A DNA stretch of 64,000 nt, taken from NCBI GenBank assembly GCA_002011425.1, contig MTNJ01000034.1, positions 6,130 through 70,129 of the forward strand, in the 5' to 3' direction. Below the pieces are notes generated by a model, which saw only the letters and a list, made by a program, of their open reading frames with translations, ran no database searches and had not been told where the DNA came from. The position numbers and the translations under genes are program-made. This document shows, one piece after another, positions 55,463-64,000 of the stretch. The first letter of the stretch is position 1. Each line of letters starts with the position of its first letter. Source of the DNA: Candidatus Acetothermia bacterium JdFR-48 (lineage in GTDB: Bacteria; Bipolaricaulota; Bipolaricaulia; Bipolaricaulales; Bipolaricaulaceae).

Positions 55463-57545
55463 CTCCGTATCCCCTACCCTTTAGGATTTCCTCGGCTAGT
55501 TTTTCGGGCACCACATGGTAATGGGTCACCCGAAGGGAACAACTCGCCCGCCCTTGGGTGAGCGAACGAAGCTGGGTTGCGTACCCGAAGGTCTCGGCCA
55601 GCGGCATCGCTACGTGGACGATCTCCACTGGCCCACGGGATTCGATCCGCCGGATATCGCCCCTTCGGCGACCCAGGTCTGCGACTACCTCACCGAGGTA
55701 TTCGCGAGGGGTCATTATATCCCCTTCCACGTAAGGTTCCAATATGACGGCCTTGTCACGTTCGAGGGCGTGCCACAAGGCCTGGGTGCCGCAGGCCTCG
55801 AAGGCCACCTCCGTTGAATCTGTAGGGTGAAACGCCCCATCCACCAGGATCGCCTTGATATCGGTGACGGGAAAGCCGCCGATGGGACTCGAGCCGAGGC
55901 CCTCCTCGATCCCCTTCCGAACTGCCTCGACGAAGACCCGCGGGAGGACCCCCTCGGGAACCTTGCTTACAAAAAGAAAGCCCCTCCCCCGGGGGAGGGG
56001 TTCGAAGCGCACCATGATCTTGGCGAACTGCCCCTTTCCGGCGAGCGTTCGGGTGAATTCCTCCTCTATTTCCACCGGCTGAGTGATGGTGGTCTTATAG
56101 GCCACCTGGGGCTTCCCGGCCCGGTGAGGGACGTTGTACTCCTCCCGGAGCCGGCGGAGCTGTACCTCGAGCTGCAGTTCTCCCACACCTCCCACGAGGA
56201 TCTGGCCGGTCTGGGAATCCTCGCGCACGTGGAACGTGGGATCCTCTTGGGCGATCCGTTCGAGGGACTGTCGGAGCTTCTCCTCCGCCGCCGAAGACCG
56301 GGGCTCCACTGCCATGAAGACCACGGGCTCCGGGAAGCGGATCCGTTCTAGGAGGATAGGGTGTTCGGGGTCACAGAGGGTATCGCCGGTGAGGACACGC
56401 TCGGTGGCGGTGAGGCCCACGATGTCGCCCGCGCTCGCTTCGTGCATGCGCTCTCTCCTGTTGGCGTGGAGACGGAAGAGCCTCGTTATCCGCACCATCT
56501 TCCCCAAGGTCGCGTTCAGTACCTGTTCCCCCTCCCTGACCCGCCCTGAGTAGATGCGCGTGTAGAGGAGGCGGTCGGCGTAGGGGTCGGCCATCACCTT
56601 GAAGATGAGGGCCGAGAAAGGTTCGTCGGGGTCGGGACGGCGTATGAGGTCGTCCTCCCCGTCGGGGGAGTGGCCCCGCACCGGGGGGACGTCCAGGGGG
56701 GAGGGAAGATAGCGGATGACCCCGTCGAGGAGGGGCTGCACCCCGATATTCCCCAGGGCCGAGCCCCCATAGACGGGGACCGCGTGCAATGAGAGGGTGA
56801 GCTCCCGGATCATGGGGATCGCTTTGTCCTCGGGGATCTCTCCTTCCTCGAGATAGATCGCGGCGAGCTCGTCGGAGAACTCCGCCAGGGTCTCGAACAG
56901 GCCCTCGCGGACCGCGGCGGCGGCGGCCACGATCTCCTCGGGGACCGGCAGGTACTCGTACCGGGCGCCCTTCGTCCCCTGGTCCCAGCGGATCGCCCGG
57001 AAGGAGAGGAGGTCCACCATTCCCACCAGGCGGTCGTCCTTATCGCGCCAGGGGAAGACGAGCACGAGGGGTTTCACCGCCAGGCGCTCCGCCATCATCT
57101 CCACGGTCCGCAGGAAATCGGCCTCGACACGATCGAGCTTGTTCACGAACGCGATCCGAGGGACGTGGTAACGATCAGCTTGGTGCCAGACGGTCTCCGA
57201 TTGGGATTCCACGCCCTCGACCCCTGAGAAGAGGACCACCGCCCCGTCGAGAACCCGTAAAGACCGCTCCACCTCGACGGTGAAGTCTACGTGACCAGGG
57301 GTGTCGACGATGTTTATCTGGTGATCACTCCAGCGGATGGTAGTTGCGGCGGCAGTGATGGTGATCCCCCGCTCCCGCTCCTGGTCCATCCAGTCCATGG
57401 TGGCGGTTCCCTCGTGGACTTCGCCCATGCGGTGGATGCGGCCCGCGTAGTAGAGGATCCGCTCGGTGAGGGTAGTTTTGCCGGCGTCGATGTGAGCGAT
57501 GATCCCTATATTACGGACCCGGCGGAGCTCGTATGAGGGCTCCAT
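55449..57545 (-). CDS. fusA: Elongation factor G
   Basis: A 698-residue translocase GTPase. G1 is AHIDAGKTT (residues 18-26), G2 falls in RGITITAAATT, G3 is DTPGHVDF and G4 is NKLDR. Domain IV carries VDGAFHPTDSTEVAFE, and domain V ends the protein. ATG 57545 matches the family N-terminus; a longer in-frame form runs back into rpsG. It lies ten bases after rpsG. Confidence 0.98.
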   Translation of the reverse strand: MEPSYELRRVRNIGIIAHIDAGKTTLTERILYYAGRIHRMGEVHEGTATMDWMDQERERGITITAAATTIRWSDHQINIVDTPGHVDFTVEVERSLRVLDGAVVLFSGVEGVESQSETVWHQADRYHVPRIAFVNKLDRVEADFLRTVEMMAERLAVKPLVLVFPWRDKDDRLVGMVDLLSFRAIRWDQGTKGARYEYLPVPEEIVAAAAAVREGLFETLAEFSDELAAIYLEEGEIPEDKAIPMIRELTLSLHAVPVYGGSALGNIGVQPLLDGVIRYLPSPLDVPPVRGHSPDGEDDLIRRPDPDEPFSALIFKVMADPYADRLLYTRIYSGRVREGEQVLNATLGKMVRITRLFRLHANRRERMHEASAGDIVGLTATERVLTGDTLCDPEHPILLERIRFPEPVVFMAVEPRSSAAEEKLRQSLERIAQEDPTFHVREDSQTGQILVGGVGELQLEVQLRRLREEYNVPHRAGKPQVAYKTTITQPVEIEEEFTRTLAGKGQFAKIMVRFEPLPRGRGFLFVSKVPEGVLPRVFVEAVRKGIEEGLGSSPIGGFPVTDIKAILVDGAFHPTDSTEVAFEACGTQALWHALERDKAVILEPYVEGDIMTPREYLGEVVADLGRRRGDIRRIESRGPVEIVHVAMPLAETFGYATQLRSLTQGRASCSLRVTHYHVVPEKLAEEILKGRGYGDAQG

Positions 57546-57555
57546 ACCCCGAATC

Positions 57556-58035
57556 TCACCAACGGTAGTGGGCGAAAGCGCGGTTTGCTTCCGCCATGCG
57601 GTGGGTCTCTTCCTTGCGCTGGTAAGCACCGCCCTGGCCTTTAGCGGCGTCCACAATTTCCCGGGCCAGGCGTTCAACCATCGTATACTCCGGGCGCTCC
57701 CGGGCGGCCTGTACGATCCAGCGCAGGGCGAGCATCGTTTGACGGTGAGGGGGGACCTCGAACGGAACCTGGTAGGTGGCCCCACCCACGCGGCGGGAAC
57801 GCACCTCCATCTTGGGCATGCAGTTCTTCACCGCCCTGATGAAGGTTTCCAGGGCGGGCCCCTCACCCCACTTGTCGATCAGGTCGAAGGCCCCGTAGAC
57901 GATACGACGGGCGAGGGACTTCTTCCCGTCCCACATCACGTAGTTGATGAGTTTCTCCACCAACTTCGAGCCGTAACGGACGTCCGGCGGCACGTCACGT
58001 CCGGGGATGACGATGTCGTGGGCTTCAACAGGCAT
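57556..58035 (-). CDS. rpsG: 30S ribosomal protein S7
   Basis: A 159-residue S7, the head-assembly nucleator and E-site contact. Conserved are [39 protein letters not shown] and the C-terminal [23 protein letters not shown]. Six bases separate it from rpsL. Confidence 0.97.
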   Translation of the reverse strand: MPVEAHDIVIPGRDVPPDVRYGSKLVEKLINYVMWDGKKSLARRIVYGAFDLIDKWGEGPALETFIRAVKNCMPKMEVRSRRVGGATYQVPFEVPPHRQTMLALRWIVQAARERPEYTMVERLAREIVDAAKGQGGAYQRKEETHRMAEANRAFAHYRW

Positions 58036-58041
58036 GCTACA

Positions 58042-58416
58042 TCACTCCTTCGGGCGCTTAGCGCCGTACTTGGAACGGCCCTGACGGCGCCCCTCCACCC
58101 CTGCGGCGTCGAGGGCACCGCGGACGATGTGGTATTTGACGCCGGGGAGGTCCTTCACACGCCCACCGCGCACGAGCACGATGGAGTGCTCCTGGAGATT
58201 GTGCCCCTCGCCGGGGATGTAAGCGGTGATCTCGTTCCCGTTAGAGAGACGAACCCTCGCCACCTTCCGCAGGGCGGAGTTGGGCTTCTTCGGGGTCTGG
58301 GTGAAGACCCTGAGACACACCCCCCGCTTCTGTGGACACCCCTCCAGCGCGGGCGATTTCGTCTTCCACGTCGGCTTCTTCCTGCCATAACGGACGAGTT
58401 GGTTAATCGTCGGCAT
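58042..58416 (-). CDS. rpsL: 30S ribosomal protein S12
   Basis: A 124-residue S12 at the decoding centre. It has [13 protein letters not shown], the [15 protein letters not shown] segment with the lysine linked to streptomycin response in other bacteria, and [16 protein letters not shown]. It lies 21 bases after rpoC. Confidence 0.98.
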   Translation of the reverse strand: MPTINQLVRYGRKKPTWKTKSPALEGCPQKRGVCLRVFTQTPKKPNSALRKVARVRLSNGNEITAYIPGEGHNLQEHSIVLVRGGRVKDLPGVKYHIVRGALDAAGVEGRRQGRSKYGAKRPKE

Positions 58417-58437
58417 AGGACCTCCTGCGAGGAGGGA

Positions 58438-61400
58438 TTATATCTTCTCCTCTTCGCTCTTTCCAACTGCTTCTTCCTCTTCCACCGCTCCCTCTTCGGG
58501 GAACAGGAACCCGGTGCCCACCGGAACCTTCTTCCCCACCATGAGGCACGGTTTCAGGCTCATGAGGGGATCCTCCTCACCCCGGAGCGCGGCGTCGGCG
58601 AGGACCTTGGTGGTACGCTCGAACGAGGCCGCTGCGAGCCAAGACTTGCGCAAGATCGCCGCTCGGGAGATCCGCAGGAGCTCCCGCTCGCCCTGGGGGA
58701 GCCGATACTCGGAAATCCGGACGGTCCGGGGCTCGCCATGGTGTTCAACCCGCACCTGGCGCACCCCCAGGTTCACCATGCGCTCAAGCAGATCCTTCGT
58801 AAGGACCTCCCCCGCCTCGGCGATTACCATGTCGCCACGGCGCACCGGAGCGAGCAACACATCCCCCACGATCCCCTCCCGCTCCTGGCGGATGCGGGCG
58901 TTCTCCTCCGCCAGGCGCTTGATCTCCGCTTCGAAGACCTCCAACGGCACGACGTCGTTCAAGAGGAAGTTGGACTCTCCGGGATCGATGATACGCACGT
59001 TATTCAGGATCTGCCGGATGACCACCTCGAAGTGCTTGTCATTGATGTCCACGCCCTGGGACTTATAGACCTTGTGGAGCTCAGTGAGGAGGTAGTCCTG
59101 GGTCTTCTTCACACCCGCCACCTCCATTAACCGCTGGGGCGGGATGACGCCCTTGGAGATCGCCTCACCCCGCTCCACCTTGTCCCCCACTTTCACCACC
59201 GCAGGCTGGTCGCAGACGATCCGAGTGCGATAGCGGAAGCGCACCGTGGCGATCTCTTCCTCGAGTTCCACCCGTTCCAACAGGACGTTTTCCCCCTGCG
59301 GCACGTCGATCAGGAGCACGACGTGACCCTCGCGCACGTGATCCCCGGTCTCCACGGCGGGGATCACATCCGCGGTCAGGGGGACGACGATCCCGCGGGT
59401 GGTGGGGGCCATCACCGCCACAGCGTTGTCCCCCACCAAAGCCGTGCCCTCCACTTCGGCGAGGACTTGGAATGGCCCGGCCGGTGCGGTGAGGGCCTGG
59501 CCTTCCTCCACCTCGTCCCCGTCAGAAACGAGGATTTCCGCACCCTGAGGGACCTCCGCGAAGTGGGTGCGCCCCTTCTTGTCGTGGATGAAGATGATGG
59601 GGGACCCGTCAGTGGACTTGATCTCCACTACCCCCGCAACGGGGGCCACCACCGGGTCCAAGGTGTATTCCTCGGACAGGGGGTCCCCCGCTTTCACGTG
59701 GGCCCGGTGCTCCACGGCGGGTTTCACACCCGGCGGGAGGAAGTGGAGGTTGTCCTGGCCCCGGGTGTCGAGTACCGCCAAGTAGCGCCCTCCTTCCTCG
59801 GTGAAGCCGAAGGCCGTCCCCTCCACCGGGGACTTGAGCTGAGCGAAGGTGCGGAAGTCCACCTCCTCGCCCTCGGCGAGTCGGAAGAGGGCCACCGGAA
59901 CCCGGACTGTCCTCGGGGCGGAGGTAAGCTCCACTTGCTCCTTGCCCTCACGGGTGGTCTCCACGTTGGTGACGTAACCGGAGATGGGGGCGACGTTGGC
60001 GTGGGGGGCCTGGGTGGTTTTCCTGGCCTCGAAGAGCTCCTCGGCCCGGGGAAGACCTTGGGTGATGTCGAGCCCCGCCACGCCGCCCGTGTGGTGGGTC
60101 CGCATAGTGAGCTGGGTCCCGGGCTCACCGATCGACTGGGCCGCGATGATTCCCACCGCGGTCCCGAGCTCCACCATCCGGTGGAAGGCCATCTCCATCC
60201 CATAACAGAGCTGGCAGACACCTTCTTGGGTTTTACAGGTCATGGGGGAGCGGATGACGATGCGTGGCCGCACCCGGATCCTCTTCACCCCCGCGGCGCG
60301 CAGATCCTCGAGGAGCTCAGGGGTCAAGGTCTCGTCGCGCCGCACCAGCACCGCCCCGGTTTTGGGGTGGCGGACATCCTCCACCGCCTTCATCCACCCG
60401 ATCCGCTCCTCGATTCCCTTCGCCTTGAGAGAAACCTCGGCCTCGAGCTTCCCCAACTCTTCCGAGAGCTCGCGGCCGATGAGGACGTTGCGGTCAATGA
60501 CCACCTCGCCGGTTTTCGGGTGTCGGACGGGCTCCGCCGTCACCCGACCGTAGATACGCTCGGCGATGGTCTCCATCACCTCGCCCGGCGAGAAGTAGAG
60601 GGGGTCGATCTCGATTCCCTGGCGGGTGCCACAGTCGTGTTCCCGCACCACCACGTCAACACAGGCGTCCACGAGCCGCCGGGTGAGGTACCCCGCCTCG
60701 GCGGTACGGAGCGCCGTGTCGGCGTTGCCCTTTCGGCCCCCGTGGGTAGAAATGAAGTACTCGAAGATAGAGAGTCCCTCGCGGAAGTTGGCGATGACGG
60801 GCCACTCGATGATTCGGCCCTTGGGATCCACCATGAGGCCTCGCATCCCCGCGAGCTGCTTCACCTGGTTCACCGAGCCCCGGGCTCCCGAGGCCACCAT
60901 CCCCCATACGGGGTTGAAGGGGTCCTTGGAGAGGTTCTGCATAGTCGCCTTCTCCAGGAGGTCGGTGGTCTCCTGCCAGATGCGGATCACCGCCTCCCGG
61001 CGCTGCTCGATGGTGGCGAATCCACGCAAGTAGAGCTTCTCGATCTCCTCGATCTTGTGCTTGGCCTCGTCGATTATCTCCCACTTGTTCGGCGGGACCT
61101 CACAGTCCACCAGGGAGATGGTGAGTCCGGAGAGCGTGGCGTACTTGAACCCGAGCTCCTTCAGTTTGTCCAAAAGCTCAGCGGTGCGTACCCACCCGAA
61201 GCGTAGGTAGCTCTCGAGAACGAGCCTCCGTACGTACTTAGAATTGAAAGTGGCCGTGTAGTCCCGGAGTTCTTCGGGGATGACTGAGTTGAGAATCGCC
61301 CGGCCGAGGGTCGTCTCAATTAGCTTCCCGTCGATCCTGATCTTCACGGGGACGTGCATGTCGAGGAGGCCGAGTTCATAGGCCTTGATCGCCTCCTCCA

Positions 61401-63405
61401 GGCTCCGGAATGCCTTCCCCTTACCCTTTCCCTCGGGCTTCTCCACCGAGAGGTAGTAGAAGCCGTAGACCTGGTCCTGGGTAGGGACGGCGAGGGGGTT
61501 CCCGTGGGCTGGGGAGAGGATGTTTCGGGGGGCCATCATGAGCTCTTTGGCCTCCTTCACCGCCTCCTTGGAGAGGGGGAGGTGTACTGCCATTTGGTCG
61601 CCGTCGAAGTCGGCGTTGTAGGGGGGACAGACGTGGGGGTGGATCTGGATCGCATCGCCGTCCACGAGTACCGGCTCGAAGGCTTGGATGGAGACCCGAT
61701 GAAGGGTGGGGGCACGGTTTAAGAGCACCGGGTACACTTTGATGAGCTCCTCCAGGATGTCCCACACCTCCGGGATCTCCCCGGCGAGGGCTCGGTTTTT
61801 GAGCTCGTCGTAGTTCGCGAACTGGACGTGGGGGTACCGTTCGGTGAGGTACCGGATGATGAATGGCTTGAAGAGCTCCAGGGCCATCTTCTTGGGAAGG
61901 CCGCACTGGTGAAGCTTGAGCCGGGGGTTCACCACGATCACTGCCCGGCCGGAGTAGTCCACGCGCCGGCCGAGGAGGTGGCGCCGCATGCGGCCGTGTT
62001 TGCCCTGAATTCGCTCGGAGAGGGACTTCAAGGGGCGGTTGTCCCGGCCGCGGATGGGGTTGTCCTTCTTCTCGTTGTGGATAAGGGCGTCGACGGCCTC
62101 CTGCAGCATCCGCCGCTCGTTCCGGAGGATGATCTCCGGGGCACCCATCTCGATGAGCTTCTTCAAGCGGTTGTTACGGTTGATGATCCGGCGGTACAGG
62201 TCGTTCAAGTCGGTGGTGGCGAACTTCCCGCCCTCGAGTTGGATCATGGGGCGCAGTCCCGGCGGAAGGACCGGGATCACCGTGAGAACCATGTTCTCCG
62301 GACGGTTACCCGACCGGCGAAGTTGCTCCACCACCTCTAGGCGGTGGAGAATTCGGCGGCGCTCCCCCTGGTTGGCGGTCCGGTCCAGCGCCTCCCAGAG
62401 CTCCTCGGAGAGGGCGTCGAGGTCAAAATTTGCCAGCAGCCCTTGAATCCCCTCGGCCCCGGTCTCCGCCACGAACCCGCCGGGATAGGCCCGCTCGTAG
62501 GCCCGCTTCTCCAGGGAGGTGATCATCTGGCCGAGCTTCAGGGGCACATCCTCCCGCAGGACCTGGACCACGAGATAGGTGAGGTAGTCCACGGTCTCGC
62601 GGATCTCCTCCCCCTTTATTCCGTCGTAGCGGGCCCGAAGCATCTCGAACATGGTCTGAGAGCAGACCTCGCCCGCTGGCCGCTCGAAGAGGAGTTCCCC
62701 TTCCTGGACCTCGTCCCCGTCCTCGACGTAGACGTCGGCCCCGAGGGCCACGGGGAACTCATGCTCGCCGATCCTCACCACCCGAAAGGCCTCGCCGTTC
62801 TGGAGTTTCCGCTCCTCGATCTCCACCCGGCCAGCTGTGGGGGCACGCACCTCCGAGGCCTCGGTAATGAGGACCGCTTGTTCCACCTCGAAGGAGAAAA
62901 TGGAGGAGAGGATCCGGACTTCGGTCTCGTACAAGGTCTCACCGGGCTTTATTTTGGGGCTCGCGGATTGGGTCACGATGAAGAGTCGCTCCCGGGATGT
63001 CTCGGGCTCGTAATAGGCGATGCGTCGGAGGTCACGACGCTTCATGCCCAAGAGGCGCGAGAGGGGGCTCGCCACGCCCTTCAAGTACCAGAAATGGACC
63101 ACGGGGCTCGCGAGCCTTATATGGCCCATGTTCACCCGGCGGACCTCGGAGGTGGTGACGAGGACCCCACACTTCTCGCAGGTGACCCCCTCGTACTTGC
63201 GCCCTTTGTACTTACCACAGGCACACTCGTAATCGTTCTCCGGGCCGAAGATCTCCTCGGCGTAGAGGCCTCCCCTCTCGGGCTTGTGGGTACGGTAATT
63301 GATGGTCTCGGAATTCGTGACCTCTCCCTTGGACCAGGAGAGGATCTCCTCGGGGGATGCTAACCCCAAACGGATTTTCTGGATATCATCACCGGATATC
63401 GGCAT
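58438..63405 (-). CDS. rpoC: RNA polymerase beta' subunit
   Basis: A 1655-residue beta' subunit. The N-terminal zinc site is CACGKYKGRKYEGVTCEKCG; the catalytic Asp residues are 599, 601 and 603 in NADFDGDQMAVH; the bridge helix and trigger loop regions follow, then a second zinc site (CKTQEGVCQLCYG). The catalytic motif lies about 140 residues later than in E. coli, because of an extra region after the first zinc site with barrel-like repeats (VRAPTAGRVEIEE and VYVEDGDEVQEGELL), as in Thermus and Thermotoga. Another barrel-rich insert lies in the C-terminal third. rpoB is not upstream; fmdB is. GGTGAGGTGAG precedes the start. Confidence 0.98.
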   Translation of the reverse strand: MPISGDDIQKIRLGLASPEEILSWSKGEVTNSETINYRTHKPERGGLYAEEIFGPENDYECACGKYKGRKYEGVTCEKCGVLVTTSEVRRVNMGHIRLASPVVHFWYLKGVASPLSRLLGMKRRDLRRIAYYEPETSRERLFIVTQSASPKIKPGETLYETEVRILSSIFSFEVEQAVLITEASEVRAPTAGRVEIEERKLQNGEAFRVVRIGEHEFPVALGADVYVEDGDEVQEGELLFERPAGEVCSQTMFEMLRARYDGIKGEEIRETVDYLTYLVVQVLREDVPLKLGQMITSLEKRAYERAYPGGFVAETGAEGIQGLLANFDLDALSEELWEALDRTANQGERRRILHRLEVVEQLRRSGNRPENMVLTVIPVLPPGLRPMIQLEGGKFATTDLNDLYRRIINRNNRLKKLIEMGAPEIILRNERRMLQEAVDALIHNEKKDNPIRGRDNRPLKSLSERIQGKHGRMRRHLLGRRVDYSGRAVIVVNPRLKLHQCGLPKKMALELFKPFIIRYLTERYPHVQFANYDELKNRALAGEIPEVWDILEELIKVYPVLLNRAPTLHRVSIQAFEPVLVDGDAIQIHPHVCPPYNADFDGDQMAVHLPLSKEAVKEAKELMMAPRNILSPAHGNPLAVPTQDQVYGFYYLSVEKPEGKGKGKAFRSLEEAIKAYELGLLDMHVPVKIRIDGKLIETTLGRAILNSVIPEELRDYTATFNSKYVRRLVLESYLRFGWVRTAELLDKLKELGFKYATLSGLTISLVDCEVPPNKWEIIDEAKHKIEEIEKLYLRGFATIEQRREAVIRIWQETTDLLEKATMQNLSKDPFNPVWGMVASGARGSVNQVKQLAGMRGLMVDPKGRIIEWPVIANFREGLSIFEYFISTHGGRKGNADTALRTAEAGYLTRRLVDACVDVVVREHDCGTRQGIEIDPLYFSPGEVMETIAERIYGRVTAEPVRHPKTGEVVIDRNVLIGRELSEELGKLEAEVSLKAKGIEERIGWMKAVEDVRHPKTGAVLVRRDETLTPELLEDLRAAGVKRIRVRPRIVIRSPMTCKTQEGVCQLCYGMEMAFHRMVELGTAVGIIAAQSIGEPGTQLTMRTHHTGGVAGLDITQGLPRAEELFEARKTTQAPHANVAPISGYVTNVETTREGKEQVELTSAPRTVRVPVALFRLAEGEEVDFRTFAQLKSPVEGTAFGFTEEGGRYLAVLDTRGQDNLHFLPPGVKPAVEHRAHVKAGDPLSEEYTLDPVVAPVAGVVEIKSTDGSPIIFIHDKKGRTHFAEVPQGAEILVSDGDEVEEGQALTAPAGPFQVLAEVEGTALVGDNAVAVMAPTTRGIVVPLTADVIPAVETGDHVREGHVVLLIDVPQGENVLLERVELEEEIATVRFRYRTRIVCDQPAVVKVGDKVERGEAISKGVIPPQRLMEVAGVKKTQDYLLTELHKVYKSQGVDINDKHFEVVIRQILNNVRIIDPGESNFLLNDVVPLEVFEAEIKRLAEENARIRQEREGIVGDVLLAPVRRGDMVIAEAGEVLTKDLLERMVNLGVRQVRVEHHGEPRTVRISEYRLPQGERELLRISRAAILRKSWLAAASFERTTKVLADAALRGEEDPLMSLKPCLMVGKKVPVGTGFLFPEEGAVEEEEAVGKSEEEKI

Positions 63406-63451
63406 GCCCCTCTCACCTCACCCCTTCTCCAAGCGGGCCTTTACCGCGGGA

Positions 63452-63673
63452 TTATTCCTTTCCCTCGCTGCCGGAGGAATCCTTGTTGTTCTTGCGCTTG
63501 TATTCGGTGGTGTAGAAGCCACTCCCCTTATAGATCACCCCGAAGCGAGGGAGGAGCCTCTCCACCTTATCGGTTCCACACATAGGACAACTCACGCCAT
63601 CCCCATTCCCCCAATTCACGAGCTCACGGAATTCCCGGCCGCACTGCACACAACGGAAACGATAAATAGGCAT
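63452..63673 (-). CDS. FmdB family zinc-ribbon protein
   Basis: A 73-residue protein that opens MPIYRFRCVQCGREF and has a second pair in SCPMCGTDKVERLL, giving a CxxC-CxxC zinc ribbon; a charged tail follows. FmdB proteins are called putative regulators, but their role is not established. A strong AAGGAGGG lies ahead. It is the first gene of the run that continues with rpoC, 46 bases downstream. Confidence 0.9.
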   Translation of the reverse strand: MPIYRFRCVQCGREFRELVNWGNGDGVSCPMCGTDKVERLLPRFGVIYKGSGFYTTEYKRKNNKDSSGSEGKE

Positions 63674-63727
63674 ATTCCCTCCTTATTCCGCTTCAGCAGG
63701 GGATGTCCGTGGATTCGATTCGCACAA

Positions 63728-64000
63728 TCAATCCAAGTATACCAGCTTGACTTCGGAGTTCAACCGCGGAAGCCGCAAACGTTCAAGGCACTCCTCCTCC
63801 GCGGGATAAACGAAGAGGTATTCGAGATCGGAAGATTCTAACCGGAAGGAAACCTTCACCTCCCTCCCTTTGGGGTATCCCCCCAGGGCCGCGAGAATGC
63901 CCCCACATAGTTCCAGGAGTTTCAGGGTTTCCTCGCACGGGAGAGATTCCAAGAAGCGCACCAAGCCGAGGGGCGAATCCGGAACCTGGATGTAGAGCCG
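63728..64000 (-). CDS. Unknown protein, 5' end outside the window
   Basis: The frame stays open to the right edge, so at least 90 C-terminal residues are seen and the start is missing. The visible part begins RLYIQVPDSPLGLVRFLESL and contains LLELCGGILAALGGYPKGR and SDLEYLFVYPAEEECLERL. It resembles a small alpha-beta domain, but I recognise no family. It is certainly not the C-terminus of RpoB. Its 3' end carries the probable fmdB promoter. Confidence 0.6.
   Translation of the reverse strand, partial: RLYIQVPDSPLGLVRFLESLPCEETLKLLELCGGILAALGGYPKGREVKVSFRLESSDLEYLFVYPAEEECLERLRLPRLNSEVKLVYLD
63736..63763 (-). promoter_or_regulatory. Likely promoter of the fmdB-rpoC-ribosomal superoperon
   Basis: On the minus strand, TTGAAC (63763-63758) and TATACT (63741-63736) are 16 bases apart. 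The elements lie inside the 3' end of the preceding partial gene, giving a start near 63729 and a leader of about 55 bases before fmdB. Confidence 0.55.

Noticed and set aside
57499-61206. Long plus-strand open frames opposite rpsG, rpsL and rpoC
   Set aside because: They mirror highly conserved genes in GC-rich DNA and show no domain of their own.
63728-64000. Possible C-terminal end of RpoB upstream of rpoC
   Set aside because: The visible 90 residues contain none of the conserved RpoB C-terminal motifs, and the gene has a separate promoter region before fmdB.

Overview
The window looks like chromosomal DNA of a GC-rich, free-living diderm bacterium, probably anaerobic or microaerophilic and quite possibly thermophilic. 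Supporting signs are a thioredoxin reductase paired with a two-domain protein disulfide oxidoreductase, zinc-ribbon forms of several ribosomal proteins, a long RpoC with the extra N-terminal part known from Thermus and Thermotoga, and secreted beta-rich proteins ending in an aromatic outer-membrane-type signal. The secreted cysteine-pair proteins remind me of Bipolaricaulota (OP1/Acetothermia), but that placement is a guess from memory. I recognised no tRNA, rRNA, CRISPR array, insertion sequence or prophage.

Region by region. 1-3801 (+): 3' end of phoH, a short membrane HD phosphohydrolase, ligA. 3923-7498 (+): a compact redox operon of Rrf2 regulator, DUF438 hemerythrin/PAS protein, AhpD-like protein, thioredoxin reductase and disulfide oxidoreductase. 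7617-9718 (-): ribE-ribBA-csaA. 9833-11086 (+): an Orc1/Cdc6-like AAA+ ATPase with TGCAA-box clusters on both sides. 11226-13130 (+): DUF554 and MFS membrane proteins. 13120-15007 (-): Clp1/Grc3-type polynucleotide kinase with a 16-bp hairpin in its leader, then a TIM-barrel sugar isomerase-like protein. 15053-18078 (-): zinc/manganese ABC transporter and a THEP1-type NTPase. 18116-23369 (+): peroxidase-related protein, alanine racemase, GerMN-domain protein, tldD and tldE.

23493-35442 is an exported-protein island: a secreted HExxH metallopeptidase, three paralogous envelope proteins with vicinal cysteine pairs at nearly fixed spacing, a 247-residue secreted protein, and a 1504-residue subtilisin-like protease with CARDB, PKD, BsuPI-like and DUF4384-like modules. 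Good sigma70-type promoters and strong hairpin terminators mark its single-gene units. 35538-40714 holds nfo, secA, an SPL-like radical SAM protein and a TlpA-like thioredoxin.

40719-63673 (-) is one nearly gapless run of 36 genes: fmdB, rpoC, the str, S10, spc and alpha ribosomal groups with secY, adk, map, infA, rpoA and rplQ, closing with ridA. It differs from the usual bacterial order: rpoB is not next to rpoC, tuf is missing after fusA, and rpmD (L30) is missing between rpsE and rplO. A partial unknown gene runs off the right edge.

The most interesting leads are the cysteine-pair envelope family with its neighbouring proteases, the AAA+ ATPase with iteron-like boxes, the Clp1-type kinase with its 5' hairpin, the missing rpoB/tuf/rpmD, and promoter spacing that suggests leaderless mRNAs for secA and others.
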